The notes under the pieces: generated by a model
Told to the model about the DNA's origin: nothing
What the model saw: the letters and a program-made list of their open reading frames with translations, nothing else
The model's database searches: none
DNA from: Pontibacter roseus DSM 17521
Lineage (GTDB): Bacteria; Bacteroidota; Bacteroidia; Cytophagales; Hymenobacteraceae
Assembly: GCF_000373265.1 (NCBI RefSeq)
Contig: NZ_KB890761.1
Location: 1,104,599-1,168,598 of the forward strand
Direction of reading: 5' to 3'
Length of the DNA stretch: 64,000 nucleotides
Translations under genes and position numbers: made by a program
Shown: piece by piece, positions 55,787 to 63,706 of the stretch
How positions within the stretch are numbered: the first letter of the stretch is position 1
Layout of the letters: each line of letters opens with the position of its first letter

Positions 55787-56914
55787 TTAGAAACTCCTGA
55801 ACCAGCCGCGCCGCCAGAAGAAATAGAGCTGCACCCCCACCAGCGAAATCATCAGGAAAATCAGGAGCGGATACCCGTAAGGCTGGTATAGCTCCGGCAT
55901 ACTCAGCGGGTATACCTCGCCTGTCTCCGGGTTCTCGCGGGAGAAATTCATGCCGTACACCCCTGCAATGAAACTCAACGGAATGAAGATGCTGGAGATG
56001 ATGGTGAGGACCTTCATTATCTCGTTCATCCGGTTGCTCACCGTAGACATGTAAAGCTCCACGAGGCTCGTGGTCATTTCTTTGTGGCTGTCGATGAGGT
56101 CGATGAGCTGGATGGTGTGGTCATAGGCGTCGCGGAAGTACACTTTCAGGTTATCTGGTATGATGTCGGCCTCCAGGCGGAGCAGGTCGTTCATCTTGTC
56201 CCGCTCAGGCCAGACGATGCGGCGCAGCCTGACGAGCTCGTTCTTCAGCTCGAGCACTTGGCGTAGCGTCTGTTTAGAAGGCCTATCCAGAATGTTCTGC
56301 TCCAGCTGCTCTACGTAGTTGCCAATGTCCGCGATGACCGGGAAGTAGTAGTCCAGCACCACGTCCTGGATGGCATACACCATGTACATGGGCGGACGCT
56401 GCCGAATAATGCCCTTGCCTGTCCGGATGCGCTCGCGCAGCGGGTCCAGGCAGTCGTCGTAGTCGCTTTGCAGGGTGATGATGTAGTTGGTGCCGGAGAA
56501 GATGGAAAGCTGCACGTCCTCCAGGGTATGCTGCTCCGTGGACCAGCGCAGCATGCGGGTGATGAGAAACAGGCGGTTGCTGAATTCATCCACCTTGGGG
56601 CGCTGGTAATCGTTGATCACATCCTCCATCTGCAGCGAATGGATGCCGAAGTCCTTCTTGAGCAGCTCCAGCATGGTGAGGTCTGCGTAGCCGCGTATGT
56701 CAATCCAGTGGTTGGCCTCCGGCTGTTCCTGCACCTGCTGCAGGAGTTGAGCATAAGTGGCGAGCTCCTGCTCCTTGAACGTGGTCTCGTTGAAAGACAT
56801 GAGGAAGTACCGTGGGGCATGGGCCTCGGCAGACACGAAGAGCGTGCCTGGGCTGATGCCTATTTTTCGGTCCAAGATTTTGTGGCGGAAGCGGATGCGT
56901 TTCTTTTTAGCCAT
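55787..56914 (-). CDS. corA: CorA family magnesium/cobalt channel
   Basis: 375 residues. Large cytoplasmic alpha/beta domain (to ~305), then two C-terminal membrane helices with the pore-entry signature YGMNF near 320 between them, ending in FFWRRGWFRSF. The GMN motif defines CorA-type Mg2+ channels. An unusually acidic loop (ENPETGEVYPLSMPELYQ) sits between the helices and is likely outside the cell. The start at 56914 gives MAKKKRIRFRHKILDRKIG. Confidence 0.95.
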   Translation of the reverse strand: MAKKKRIRFRHKILDRKIGISPGTLFVSAEAHAPRYFLMSFNETTFKEQELATYAQLLQQVQEQPEANHWIDIRGYADLTMLELLKKDFGIHSLQMEDVINDYQRPKVDEFSNRLFLITRMLRWSTEQHTLEDVQLSIFSGTNYIITLQSDYDDCLDPLRERIRTGKGIIRQRPPMYMVYAIQDVVLDYYFPVIADIGNYVEQLEQNILDRPSKQTLRQVLELKNELVRLRRIVWPERDKMNDLLRLEADIIPDNLKVYFRDAYDHTIQLIDLIDSHKEMTTSLVELYMSTVSNRMNEIMKVLTIISSIFIPLSFIAGVYGMNFSRENPETGEVYPLSMPELYQPYGYPLLIFLMISLVGVQLYFFWRRGWFRSF

Positions 56915-57064
56915 GGTGTAAGTAGAATCTGCTGCAGCTGTACAAGGTAGTGAAAATAAAGTTTCGGTCTGCTTTGGAGTGGTTGCTGCTCAACTTGCTG
57001 CAGGCAGGAGCCCCATGCTGCCTGCTCGTTGTGTTGTTGCATCGCTTCGCCTGTGCGGCGGGCA

Positions 57065-57107
57065 CTTACTTTTTGTCTTGACACAAAAAGTAAGCAAAAA
57101 AGTCAAG
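57065..57107 (+). other. Hairpin with pseudoknot-like loop pairing (copy C)
   Basis: CTTACTTTTTGT (57065-57076) pairs perfectly with ACAAAAAGTAAG (57083-57094). The loop CTTGAC (57077-57082) is complementary to GTCAAG at 57102-57107. Compared with copy B, stem pairs C-G to T-A and T-A/C-G to G-C/T-A and loop pair T-A to C-G all change together. Confidence 0.7.
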
Positions 57108-57300
57108 ACGCTTTTAAACTCGCTGACGCTCAAACACAAAATCGTCATCAGGTGCACCTGGGTCTGACTGCCGCTCCGTGGCTGCTGTGGGAACTCTCCC
57201 CGTGAGGGGAGTAAGAGGGGTGTTAACGCTATACCTGCCAGCGGTACCTTTCCTGGCCTTCGCCTGCTACACCTGCTCACGCTCCAATCATACCTAGTTT

Positions 57301-57504
57301 GTCATTCCGACGAAGGGAGGAATCTGTTACCATCACTGCCGCCGGTGCGAGCGCAGCGGGAACAGGCGGTGAAAGATGCGAACCGGCTTGTTATTTGCCC
57401 TTTCCTCCACTACCTCCCTTTGTCGTCCTCAGAAGAGCCGCATCCGCGCTGGCGCTGGATGCTTGGCCGTAAGGGCTTAAGATTTCTCCTTTCGTCGAAA
57501 TGAC
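57301..57504. mobile_element. MITE-like element, relative of 16251-16421
   Basis: 204 bases bounded by inverted ends of 25 bases (left GTCATTCCGACGAAGGGAGG..., right 57480-57504) with three mismatches between them; left end differs from the perfect copy by one base. The interior shares GAGCGCAGCGGGAAC and GCGGTGAAAG words with the other copy and has an extra ~30 bases. Confidence 0.65.
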
Positions 57505-57859
57505 AGAAACTGTAGTAAATGAAAGCTCGTGTAAGAGAAATCCCCCTTCGAAGGGGGCAGGGGGATGACAATCGTTCTCAGCTTCTCTTTTGAGAGGGAA
57601 TCAGTACAGCGGCATCACCAACGGCTGCAGCCAAGATGTGTCCTACCCAGTCCTTGGGCAGAGCGCCTTGTAGGTTTCCGGTGCCGCAGGCATTGCGACG
57701 ATAGGAGCAAAGGACAGATACACAGCGCGAGGCCAAAGGACGGTGCCCCGCGGCTTGAGCGCTCGAACAGCAGCAATGAAACTAAAGGTATAAGGGCACC
57801 GGAACGGCAGCAACTATGAAATGATAAACCTCATAGCTTATAGCAGTAGGCTCTAGAAG

Positions 57860-58462
57860 CTAGCTAATAATCCCCACCTTCACACCATCCGCTGCCTCCA
57901 GTTTTGCAGCAACCTCCTCCTGGAGCTTCTTCCGCACCTCCAGCGTGAGTTGGCAATCCAGCTCAAACTGCTGCTCTTTCACACCCAGGTCGTACTCTTT
58001 CACCAGGCTCATCACGTCGTTCATCTGGGGGTAGGCAAAATGCACCTGAAGAAGCGCCATTTCATGTTTCTCTTCGATAACAGCGCTTGCCAGGGCATCG
58101 GCGGTGGCGGTTTTGTAGGCGTGTATCAGGCCACTGACACCCAGTTTTGTGCCCCCGAAATAGCGCACCACCACCACGAGCACATTGCTTAAATCGGCCG
58201 AGCGGATTTGGCCCAGGATGGGGTCGCCGGCAGAGTGGTTGGGCTCCCCATCGTCGTTGGCGCGGTAGCGGCTTTTGTCGGCACCCAGGCTGTAGGCGTA
58301 GCAGTGGTGGCGGGCATCGTAGTACTGCTTCTTCAGGCCGACTATAATCTCCTTCACCTCCTCCTCAGAGTATACCGGGTAAGCCAGCGCTATGAATTTG
58401 CTGCCTTTCTCTTTGTAGAGGCCCTCAGAAGGGGCGGCGATAGTGCGGTAGGTGTCTTCCAT
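57860..58462 (-). CDS. YigZ/IMPACT family protein
   Basis: 200 residues. N-terminal UPF0029 (impact) domain with HHCYAYSLG near 55 and NDDGEPNHSAGDPIL near 68, followed by VVVVRYFGGTKLGVSGLIHAY, the family core, and a C-terminal DUF1949-like EF-G domain V-like fold (~135-200). Cytoplasmic, role in translation control or regulation only suggested for homologues. It starts 4 bases after the EamA gene ends, in the same direction. Confidence 0.93.
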   Translation of the reverse strand: MEDTYRTIAAPSEGLYKEKGSKFIALAYPVYSEEEVKEIIVGLKKQYYDARHHCYAYSLGADKSRYRANDDGEPNHSAGDPILGQIRSADLSNVLVVVVRYFGGTKLGVSGLIHAYKTATADALASAVIEEKHEMALLQVHFAYPQMNDVMSLVKEYDLGVKEQQFELDCQLTLEVRKKLQEEVAAKLEAADGVKVGIIS

Positions 58463-58466
58463 ATGT

Positions 58467-59375
58467 TTAGAACAAGTTGGCGGCTATCTCCTGATACGAC
58501 ATAAGCACAAGAGCCAGCACCGCTATACCCAGCCCCACCAGGTTGGTAGTAGTGAGTTTCTCGCAGAATATAAAAATGGCCCCAAGCGCGCCAGCCAGGA
58601 TGATGCCGATGTTGTTGACCGGGTACAGAAAAGCCCCGTCGTTGCCGAAGGCCGAGAGTGCCTGTATCAGGAAGAAGATATAGAAATAATTCGGGATACC
58701 CAGCGCGATGCCTGCCAGAATACTTTTGAAATGAAAAGATGTCTTGCGAAGGAGCAGCAGGTATAGCAGCACGGCCATACCTAGCACAGCCGATGCGGTG
58801 AAGGTGAGCATGGTGAATTGGCTCGCTTCGTGCGCCTGCAAGTGGTGGACGTTCACATAGTTGATGAGCGAATCGGCCACACCGACGCACAGGAAAATAA
58901 AGAACGGAAGCACCAGCGCCAGCAGCATCGGGGTGCGCTTCTCACCATCTGAGCCGGGTCGGATGGAAGACAGTACAATGGCCAGCAGGGCCAAAGCCAT
59001 ACCTGCATAATTCAGTACAGTATACTCCTTGAGGCTACTCTTGAGCACCAGTAGGCTGAAGAGCACCGGTATGACGAGCGAGATTTTGGCTGCCACTGAG
59101 GCTGCCGTCACACCCACCTTTTGGGTGGCGAGCGCAATCAGGTAGAAGGCACCAATGAAGATAGCCCCCAGCACCACAGCGTAAATAGCCCAGGATTTTT
59201 GCAGCACCTGCGGCTGCAGCACATCCGGGCCGCCCGGAAACGCAAGCCCCACCGCTATGCAGACGATGTAGTTGACCACAATCGCCTGGAAGGTATGGAC
59301 GTTGTAGCGCTGGTACAGCTTGAAGATGAAAATAAGTGAGGCGCTGGACAGTACGCTCAGTAGCAGGTATAGCAT
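58467..59375 (-). CDS. EamA/DMT superfamily transporter
   Basis: 302 residues with ten hydrophobic helices arranged as two five-helix halves (EamA repeats), an inner-membrane drug/metabolite transporter. Start at 59375 is preferred because the first helix (LYLLLSVLSSASLIFIFKLY) then begins at the N terminus as in relatives; a longer frame to 59468 adds a 31-residue lead. Substrate unknown. Its start lies back-to-back with the sugar operon at 59516, so the 140-base gap holds both promoters. Confidence 0.85.
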   Translation of the reverse strand: MLYLLLSVLSSASLIFIFKLYQRYNVHTFQAIVVNYIVCIAVGLAFPGGPDVLQPQVLQKSWAIYAVVLGAIFIGAFYLIALATQKVGVTAASVAAKISLVIPVLFSLLVLKSSLKEYTVLNYAGMALALLAIVLSSIRPGSDGEKRTPMLLALVLPFFIFLCVGVADSLINYVNVHHLQAHEASQFTMLTFTASAVLGMAVLLYLLLLRKTSFHFKSILAGIALGIPNYFYIFFLIQALSAFGNDGAFLYPVNNIGIILAGALGAIFIFCEKLTTTNLVGLGIAVLALVLMSYQEIAANLF

Positions 59376-59515
59376 AGGTTCCAAAAGCAGCAGACCGACT
59401 GCCAGCAAGCCTGCGAATTTAGCGGAACTTACAAGCAAGCACAAAGCCAAACGACGTTCTATAGCCACAATACGCGGAAAATGTTTTAATTTGTGGCTGC
59501 ACTAACCCAAATGAT

Positions 59516-59929
59516 TTGTCAGCCACGCCATACCTGTTGCCATTCACCAAAGTAGGAAGCGAGTCCATCGGGTACATCGCCTCCACCCAGTTCGCCCGGA
59601 GCCTCCCATTCAAGGTGAAGCGTGTGTTTTGGACCTATGGCACGCCCACCGGGGTGCAACGCGGACAGCACGCCAATAAGGCAACCGAGGAGGTGTTGGT
59701 GGCATTGACAGGCAGCATCACCGTGGAAACCGACATGGGCCGCAGCAAAGAGACGTTCGTGCTTGACTCCCCGACACAGGGGCTTTACATACCTGCCATG
59801 TGCTGGACCAATCTCTACTTCACAGAAGGAACCATCGGCCTCTGCCTGACCTCCACCGACTTTGACGAGGCAGACTACATCCGGGACTACCAGACTTTCA
59901 AGCGAATGGCCGCCCATATTGCGCTGTAG
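59516..59929 (+). CDS. WxcM/FdtA-like cupin, sugar 3,4-ketoisomerase family
   Basis: 137 residues, one beta-helical cupin domain: VKRVFWTYGTPTGVQRGQHANKATEEVLVALTGSITVETD shows the RGxHAH-like stretch typical of FdtA/WxcM (here GQHANK). Family members turn dTDP-4-keto-6-deoxyglucose into the 3-keto isomer before amination. The likely start is TTG at 59516 because no in-frame ATG exists upstream or near the domain start; an ATG at 59511 is out of frame. The DegT aminotransferase follows 12 bases later, matching this pathway. Confidence 0.82.
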   Translation: MSATPYLLPFTKVGSESIGYIASTQFARSLPFKVKRVFWTYGTPTGVQRGQHANKATEEVLVALTGSITVETDMGRSKETFVLDSPTQGLYIPAMCWTNLYFTEGTIGLCLTSTDFDEADYIRDYQTFKRMAAHIAL

Positions 59930-59941
59930 CCTCTCTTGCCC

Positions 59942-61063
59942 ATGACCCAGTTCGCCCTACCTTATTTCGCTTTCAGAGACTTCCCCGAAGGTATAAACCA
60001 GCAGGTGGAACAGGCCTTGGTACAGGTGGCCAGGGGCAACCAGTTCATACTGGGGGAGGAAGTAGAGGCCTTTGAACAGGAACTGGCCGCAGCGCTCCAG
60101 ACAGGCACAGCCCTTGGCGTGGGTAACGGCTACGACGCGCTGGTCATCGCGCTGAAGGCAGCGGGGGTGGGTGCGGGAGACGAGGTCATTGTGCCGGCCA
60201 ACACCTTCATCGCCACGGTCAATGCGGTGGTGCAGGCAGGCGCTATACCTGTGCTGGCCGAACCCGACCTCCATACATGCAACCTCACAGCAAAGGCCGC
60301 CTCCGCAGCTCTGACTGCCAAAACCAAAGCCCTCATACCCGTTCACCTGTATGGGCAAGCCTGTGAGATGGATGAATTAATGGAGTTGGCGCAACAATAT
60401 AATCTGACGCTGATTGAAGACTTCGCCCAGGCACAAGGGGCTAGCTACAGGGGCAAACCGGTGGGAAGCTTTGGCCACATCAACGCGACCAGCTTTTACC
60501 CGACCAAGAACCTTGGGGCGCTTGGTGATGCGGGTGCTGTGGTGACGGCAGATGCAGACCTGGCCGCCTTTGCCCGCATGTACCGCAACTACGGACAAGA
60601 GCAGAAGTACCACAACAGCATCATCGGCATCAACTCCAGGCTCGACACGCTACAGGCCGCCGTGCTGCGGGTAAAACTGCGGCACCTGCCCCAACTGAAC
60701 CAGGAACGCCAGCGATTGGCACAGGTCTATCTGAAGGCGTTGCAAGGTATAGCGGACCTGATATTGCCCGTCACGGCACCCGATAGCACGCACGTCTATC
60801 ACATTTTCAACATCCGGACCCGCCGCCGTGATGAACTAAAGGCCTGGCTTTCGGAGCAGGGGATTCAGACCGCTGTGCACTACCCGGTGCCAGTGCACCT
60901 GCAGGAGGCTTATACCTTCCTCGGTCACCAGAGAGGCAGCTTTCCAATAGCTGAGGAACTGGCGGCTACCAGCCTGAGCCTGCCGCTGTTCCCGGGCATG
61001 ACCGAGACGGAGCAACAGGCGGTTATCACTTCCATTCAGACGTTCTTCCGTACCCATGGCTGA
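59942..61063 (+). CDS. DegT/DnrJ/EryC1 sugar aminotransferase
   Basis: 373 residues, PLP fold type I. The PLP Lys is about 189 in SFYPTKNLGALGDAGAV; upstream is VGNGYDALVIALKA and DEVIVPANTFIATVNAV, later NSRLDTLQAAVLRVKLRHL and the C-terminal VHYPVPVHLQEAY. These are the hallmarks of dTDP-3-amino-sugar aminotransferases such as FdtB/QdtB. Together with the FdtA-like gene upstream this would yield a 3-amino-3,6-dideoxyhexose for a cell-surface glycan. ATG at 59942 chosen. The glycosyltransferase gene overlaps by 8 bases. Confidence 0.95.
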   Translation: MTQFALPYFAFRDFPEGINQQVEQALVQVARGNQFILGEEVEAFEQELAAALQTGTALGVGNGYDALVIALKAAGVGAGDEVIVPANTFIATVNAVVQAGAIPVLAEPDLHTCNLTAKAASAALTAKTKALIPVHLYGQACEMDELMELAQQYNLTLIEDFAQAQGASYRGKPVGSFGHINATSFYPTKNLGALGDAGAVVTADADLAAFARMYRNYGQEQKYHNSIIGINSRLDTLQAAVLRVKLRHLPQLNQERQRLAQVYLKALQGIADLILPVTAPDSTHVYHIFNIRTRRRDELKAWLSEQGIQTAVHYPVPVHLQEAYTFLGHQRGSFPIAEELAATSLSLPLFPGMTETEQQAVITSIQTFFRTHG

Positions 61064-62021
61064 TACCGCTGCGCTTCCGCTCGTCTCCATTATCTGCCTG
61101 TGTTACAACCATGCCCGCTTCCTTTCGGAGGCGCTGGATTCTGTGCTGGCGCAGACGTACCCCAACCTGGAAATCATCATCGTGGACGATTGCAGCACCG
61201 ACAACAGCGTGGAAATCATCCAGCAGTACCTGCAAAAATACCCGCAACTCACTTTCATCAGTACCGGCACCAACCTGGGCAATACCCGGGCCTTTAACAT
61301 AGGCTGGCGCGCCTCCAGAGGTGAATACATCATCGACTTCGCTACCGACGATGTGCTGTTGTCGGGCCGGGTGGAGAAGCAGGTGCAGGCATTCCAGCAG
61401 CAAGGCAAAAGCGTTGGCGTGGTCTATTCCGATGCCGAGTACATTGACGACGAGGGCAACCATACCGGCTTCCACTGCACCCGCAACGACCAGGGCAAGG
61501 TGACGTCGTTTGCCCCTTCCGGCGATATATTCCACCACCTCTTGGGCCGCTATTTCATCTGCCCGCCCACCATGATGATGCGGCGCAGCGTGCTGGAAGA
61601 CTTGGGAGGGTATGACGAGACGCTCGCCTACGAGGATTTCGACTTCTGGGTAAGGTCCTCCCGCACATACAAGTACTTTTTCCTGCCCGTCATCACCACC
61701 AAGCGTCGGGTGCATGCGCGTTCGCTTTCGCAGCAATGGTACAAGCCTGGGAGCAGCCTAGTGGCCTCTACGGTGAAGGTATGCGAGAAGGCCGTCCAAT
61801 TGGTCCGGACGCAGGAAGAGAAGAACGCGCTCACCAAGCGGCTGCAGTACGAGGCGCGCCACGCCTACCTCACAGGCCACCACGAGCAGGCAGCGCAGTT
61901 CCTGGACCTGCTGCGCCGGCACGCGGGCCTGGGCCCTGTGTACCAGACCATCCACCTTCTCAACAAACTGAAAGTGGACCTAAGCTTTTTGAGGAGTTTC
62001 TACTACAAAATAAGACGCTAA
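61056..62021 (+). CDS. Family 2 glycosyltransferase
   Basis: 321 residues. GT-A fold: VSIICLCYNHARFLSEALDSV at the N terminus, nucleotide-sugar site IIIVDDCSTDNS near 43, the metal DxD-like region IDFATDDVLLSGRVEKQ near 95, and a C-terminal helical tail. Likely transfers the amino sugar made by the two preceding genes to a surface polysaccharide or glycoprotein; acceptor unknown. Overlaps the aminotransferase by 8 bases. Confidence 0.9.
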   Translation: MADTAALPLVSIICLCYNHARFLSEALDSVLAQTYPNLEIIIVDDCSTDNSVEIIQQYLQKYPQLTFISTGTNLGNTRAFNIGWRASRGEYIIDFATDDVLLSGRVEKQVQAFQQQGKSVGVVYSDAEYIDDEGNHTGFHCTRNDQGKVTSFAPSGDIFHHLLGRYFICPPTMMMRRSVLEDLGGYDETLAYEDFDFWVRSSRTYKYFFLPVITTKRRVHARSLSQQWYKPGSSLVASTVKVCEKAVQLVRTQEEKNALTKRLQYEARHAYLTGHHEQAAQFLDLLRRHAGLGPVYQTIHLLNKLKVDLSFLRSFYYKIRR

Positions 62022-62180
62022 CATAATTGTACTCTTTTACCGTATAGCTATACTCTTCCGGTATACGTGAAACTGTTTCGTATTTTTACGTAAGTATGAA
62101 TTCAGGTATAGCGGAACTACCTTCTTTGCAATGAGTTAACTTAATGTAAAGCTGCAGATAAGTATATTAGCATATTTGCC

Positions 62181-62188
62181 TATATTTG
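62181..62188 (+). promoter_or_regulatory. Bacteroidota -7 element TATATTTG for the desaturase gene
   Basis: Perfect TAnnTTTG, 25 bases before the ATG at 62214, in an AT-rich 190-base spacer. Confidence 0.55.
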
Positions 62189-62213
62189 AAGTTCAATCTC
62201 TTAAAACAATAAA

Positions 62214-63191
62214 ATGATCACAGCTGTTGCCTCCCGTATTGAAGTCATGAAATGGATGGAAGATTTCGTTCAAGAAAAAATGAACGAATTCCTTAAGTCT
62301 GTTGAAGACAGCTGGCAGCCTGCCGACCTGCTGCCCGACTCCCGCATGGATAATTTCTTTGAAGAAATCCGTGGCCTGCGCGAGCGTGCCCGTGAGCTCT
62401 CCTATGATTTGATAGCTGTGCTTATCGGGGATACCATCACCGAAGAGGCCTTGCCTACTTACGAAAGCTGGCTGATGACCATCAAAGACCTGCCGCAGAA
62501 TGAGGAAAGCCCCTGGATGAAGTGGAACCGCGCCTGGACGGCCGAAGAGAACCGCCACGGTGACCTGCTCAACCGCTACCTATACCTGTCTGGCCGCGTG
62601 AACATGCGTGAAATGGAGGCTTCCACGCAGTACCTCATCGCTGACGGCTTTGACCTGCAGACCGATAACGATCCGTACCGCGCCTTTGTGTATACCAGTT
62701 TTCAGGAGACAGCTACCAACCTGTCGCACCGCCGCGTGGCCCAAATCGCCAAAAAGCAGGGAGACGGTATGCTGGCGAAACTGTGTGGCTATGTAGCTTC
62801 TGATGAGGCACGCCACGCCAAAGCGTATAAGGCTTTCGTGAGCAAGATATTCGAAGCAGACCCCAACGAGATGATGCTGGCCTTTGAGGACATGATGCGC
62901 AAGAAAATCGTGATGCCGGCCCACTACATGCGTGAGTTAGGTGTGGACATGGGCAAGACCTTTGGTCACTTCACAGATGCTGCCCAGCGTATCAACGTAT
63001 ACACCGCCCTCGACTACACCGACATCCTGGATGACCTGGTGAAGGAGTGGAAAATAGAGGCCGTATCCGGACTGAACGAAGCCGGCGAGCGCGCCCGTGA
63101 CTACTTAGTGGCCCTGCCTACGCGCCTGAAGCGTGTGGCTGAGCGCATGAAAGCGCCGCAACTGGAGTACAAATTCCGCTGGATTGACTAA
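62214..63191 (+). CDS. Acyl-[acyl-carrier-protein] desaturase (diiron, soluble)
   Basis: 325 residues, plant-type stearoyl-ACP desaturase family. Diiron ligands in TAEENRHG (about 110-115) and SDEARHAK (about 197-202), the two E(D)xxRH motifs of this fold, plus a third helix Glu in SFQETATNLSHRR near 165. It puts a cis double bond into acyl-ACP, controlling membrane fluidity. Soluble, cytoplasmic, needs ferredoxin. Followed by a very strong bidirectional terminator. Confidence 0.95.
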   Translation: MITAVASRIEVMKWMEDFVQEKMNEFLKSVEDSWQPADLLPDSRMDNFFEEIRGLRERARELSYDLIAVLIGDTITEEALPTYESWLMTIKDLPQNEESPWMKWNRAWTAEENRHGDLLNRYLYLSGRVNMREMEASTQYLIADGFDLQTDNDPYRAFVYTSFQETATNLSHRRVAQIAKKQGDGMLAKLCGYVASDEARHAKAYKAFVSKIFEADPNEMMLAFEDMMRKKIVMPAHYMRELGVDMGKTFGHFTDAAQRINVYTALDYTDILDDLVKEWKIEAVSGLNEAGERARDYLVALPTRLKRVAERMKAPQLEYKFRWID

Positions 63192-63201
63192 TCCCTGAGC
63201 G

Positions 63202-63263
63202 ATACCCATAAAAGAGGCGGGGCCTGTCAGTTTGCTGACAGGCCCCGCCTCTTTTATGGGTAT
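63202..63263. terminator. Very long bidirectional terminator (29-base perfect stem)
   Basis: 63202-63230 is perfectly complementary to 63235-63263 around a TTTG loop; the arms contain AAAA and TTTT on both sides, so it can end both the desaturase and the DUF427 transcripts. Confidence 0.93.
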
Positions 63264-63268
63264 TATAC

Positions 63269-63550
63269 CTAATCCTGGAGCTCCACCACATCAGTAAAGG
63301 CTATGTAGTTTCGTACCTCCTTCGCCTTGTCCTCCGGGTCAGGGTAGTACCAGGCGGCATCCAGCTCCACCTTGCCGTTCACCTTCACATGGTAGTAAGA
63401 GGCCTCGCCCTTGCCCGGATAGGTGTTGTGCTTGCGGCTCTCTTCCAGAAACTCCTGTTTCACATTGTTGGGCGGAAAGTAATGATGGCCATCCAGTTTG
63501 ATGGTTCGGTCGCTGTCGGCTATCACCATGTTATTGAAAATCGCTTTCAT
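63269..63550 (-). CDS. DUF427 domain protein
   Basis: 93 residues, the usual length of DUF427: MKAIFNNMVIADSD, FPPNNVKQEFLEES, KGEASYYHVKVNGKV, AAWYYPDPEDKAKEVRNYIAF. Small beta-barrel-like fold of unknown function. It is convergent with the desaturase and shares its terminator. Confidence 0.92.
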   Translation of the reverse strand: MKAIFNNMVIADSDRTIKLDGHHYFPPNNVKQEFLEESRKHNTYPGKGEASYYHVKVNGKVELDAAWYYPDPEDKAKEVRNYIAFTDVVELQD

Positions 63551-63706
63551 AGTCTTTTATAGATTTAGTGTCTGTATATACCTACTCTGTCGCACACCCT
63601 AGGGTTGCTATACCTTGGTTGCTGGCTAAAGCACGTATAAGATAAGGTTGCGCAAGAACATTGCAGGGCGCAGCGTTGTTGAAGTATAAATCATTCGTTA
63701 GTACAC

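Larger units (their letters stand above)
57029..57819 (+). repeat. Composite intergenic repeat, copy C (most complete)
   Basis: About 790 non-coding bases upstream of corA and downstream of yigZ. Order: hairpin block (57029-57165), CTCCCCGTGAGGGGAGTAAG (~57194), GCTATACCTGCCAGCG (~57229), inverted-repeat-bounded element (57301-57504), CCCCCTTCGAAGGGGGCAGG (~57543), CCTACCCAGTCCTTGGGC (~57644) and CCCGCGGCTTGAGCGC to ~57819. Same direction as copies A and B. Confidence 0.87.
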
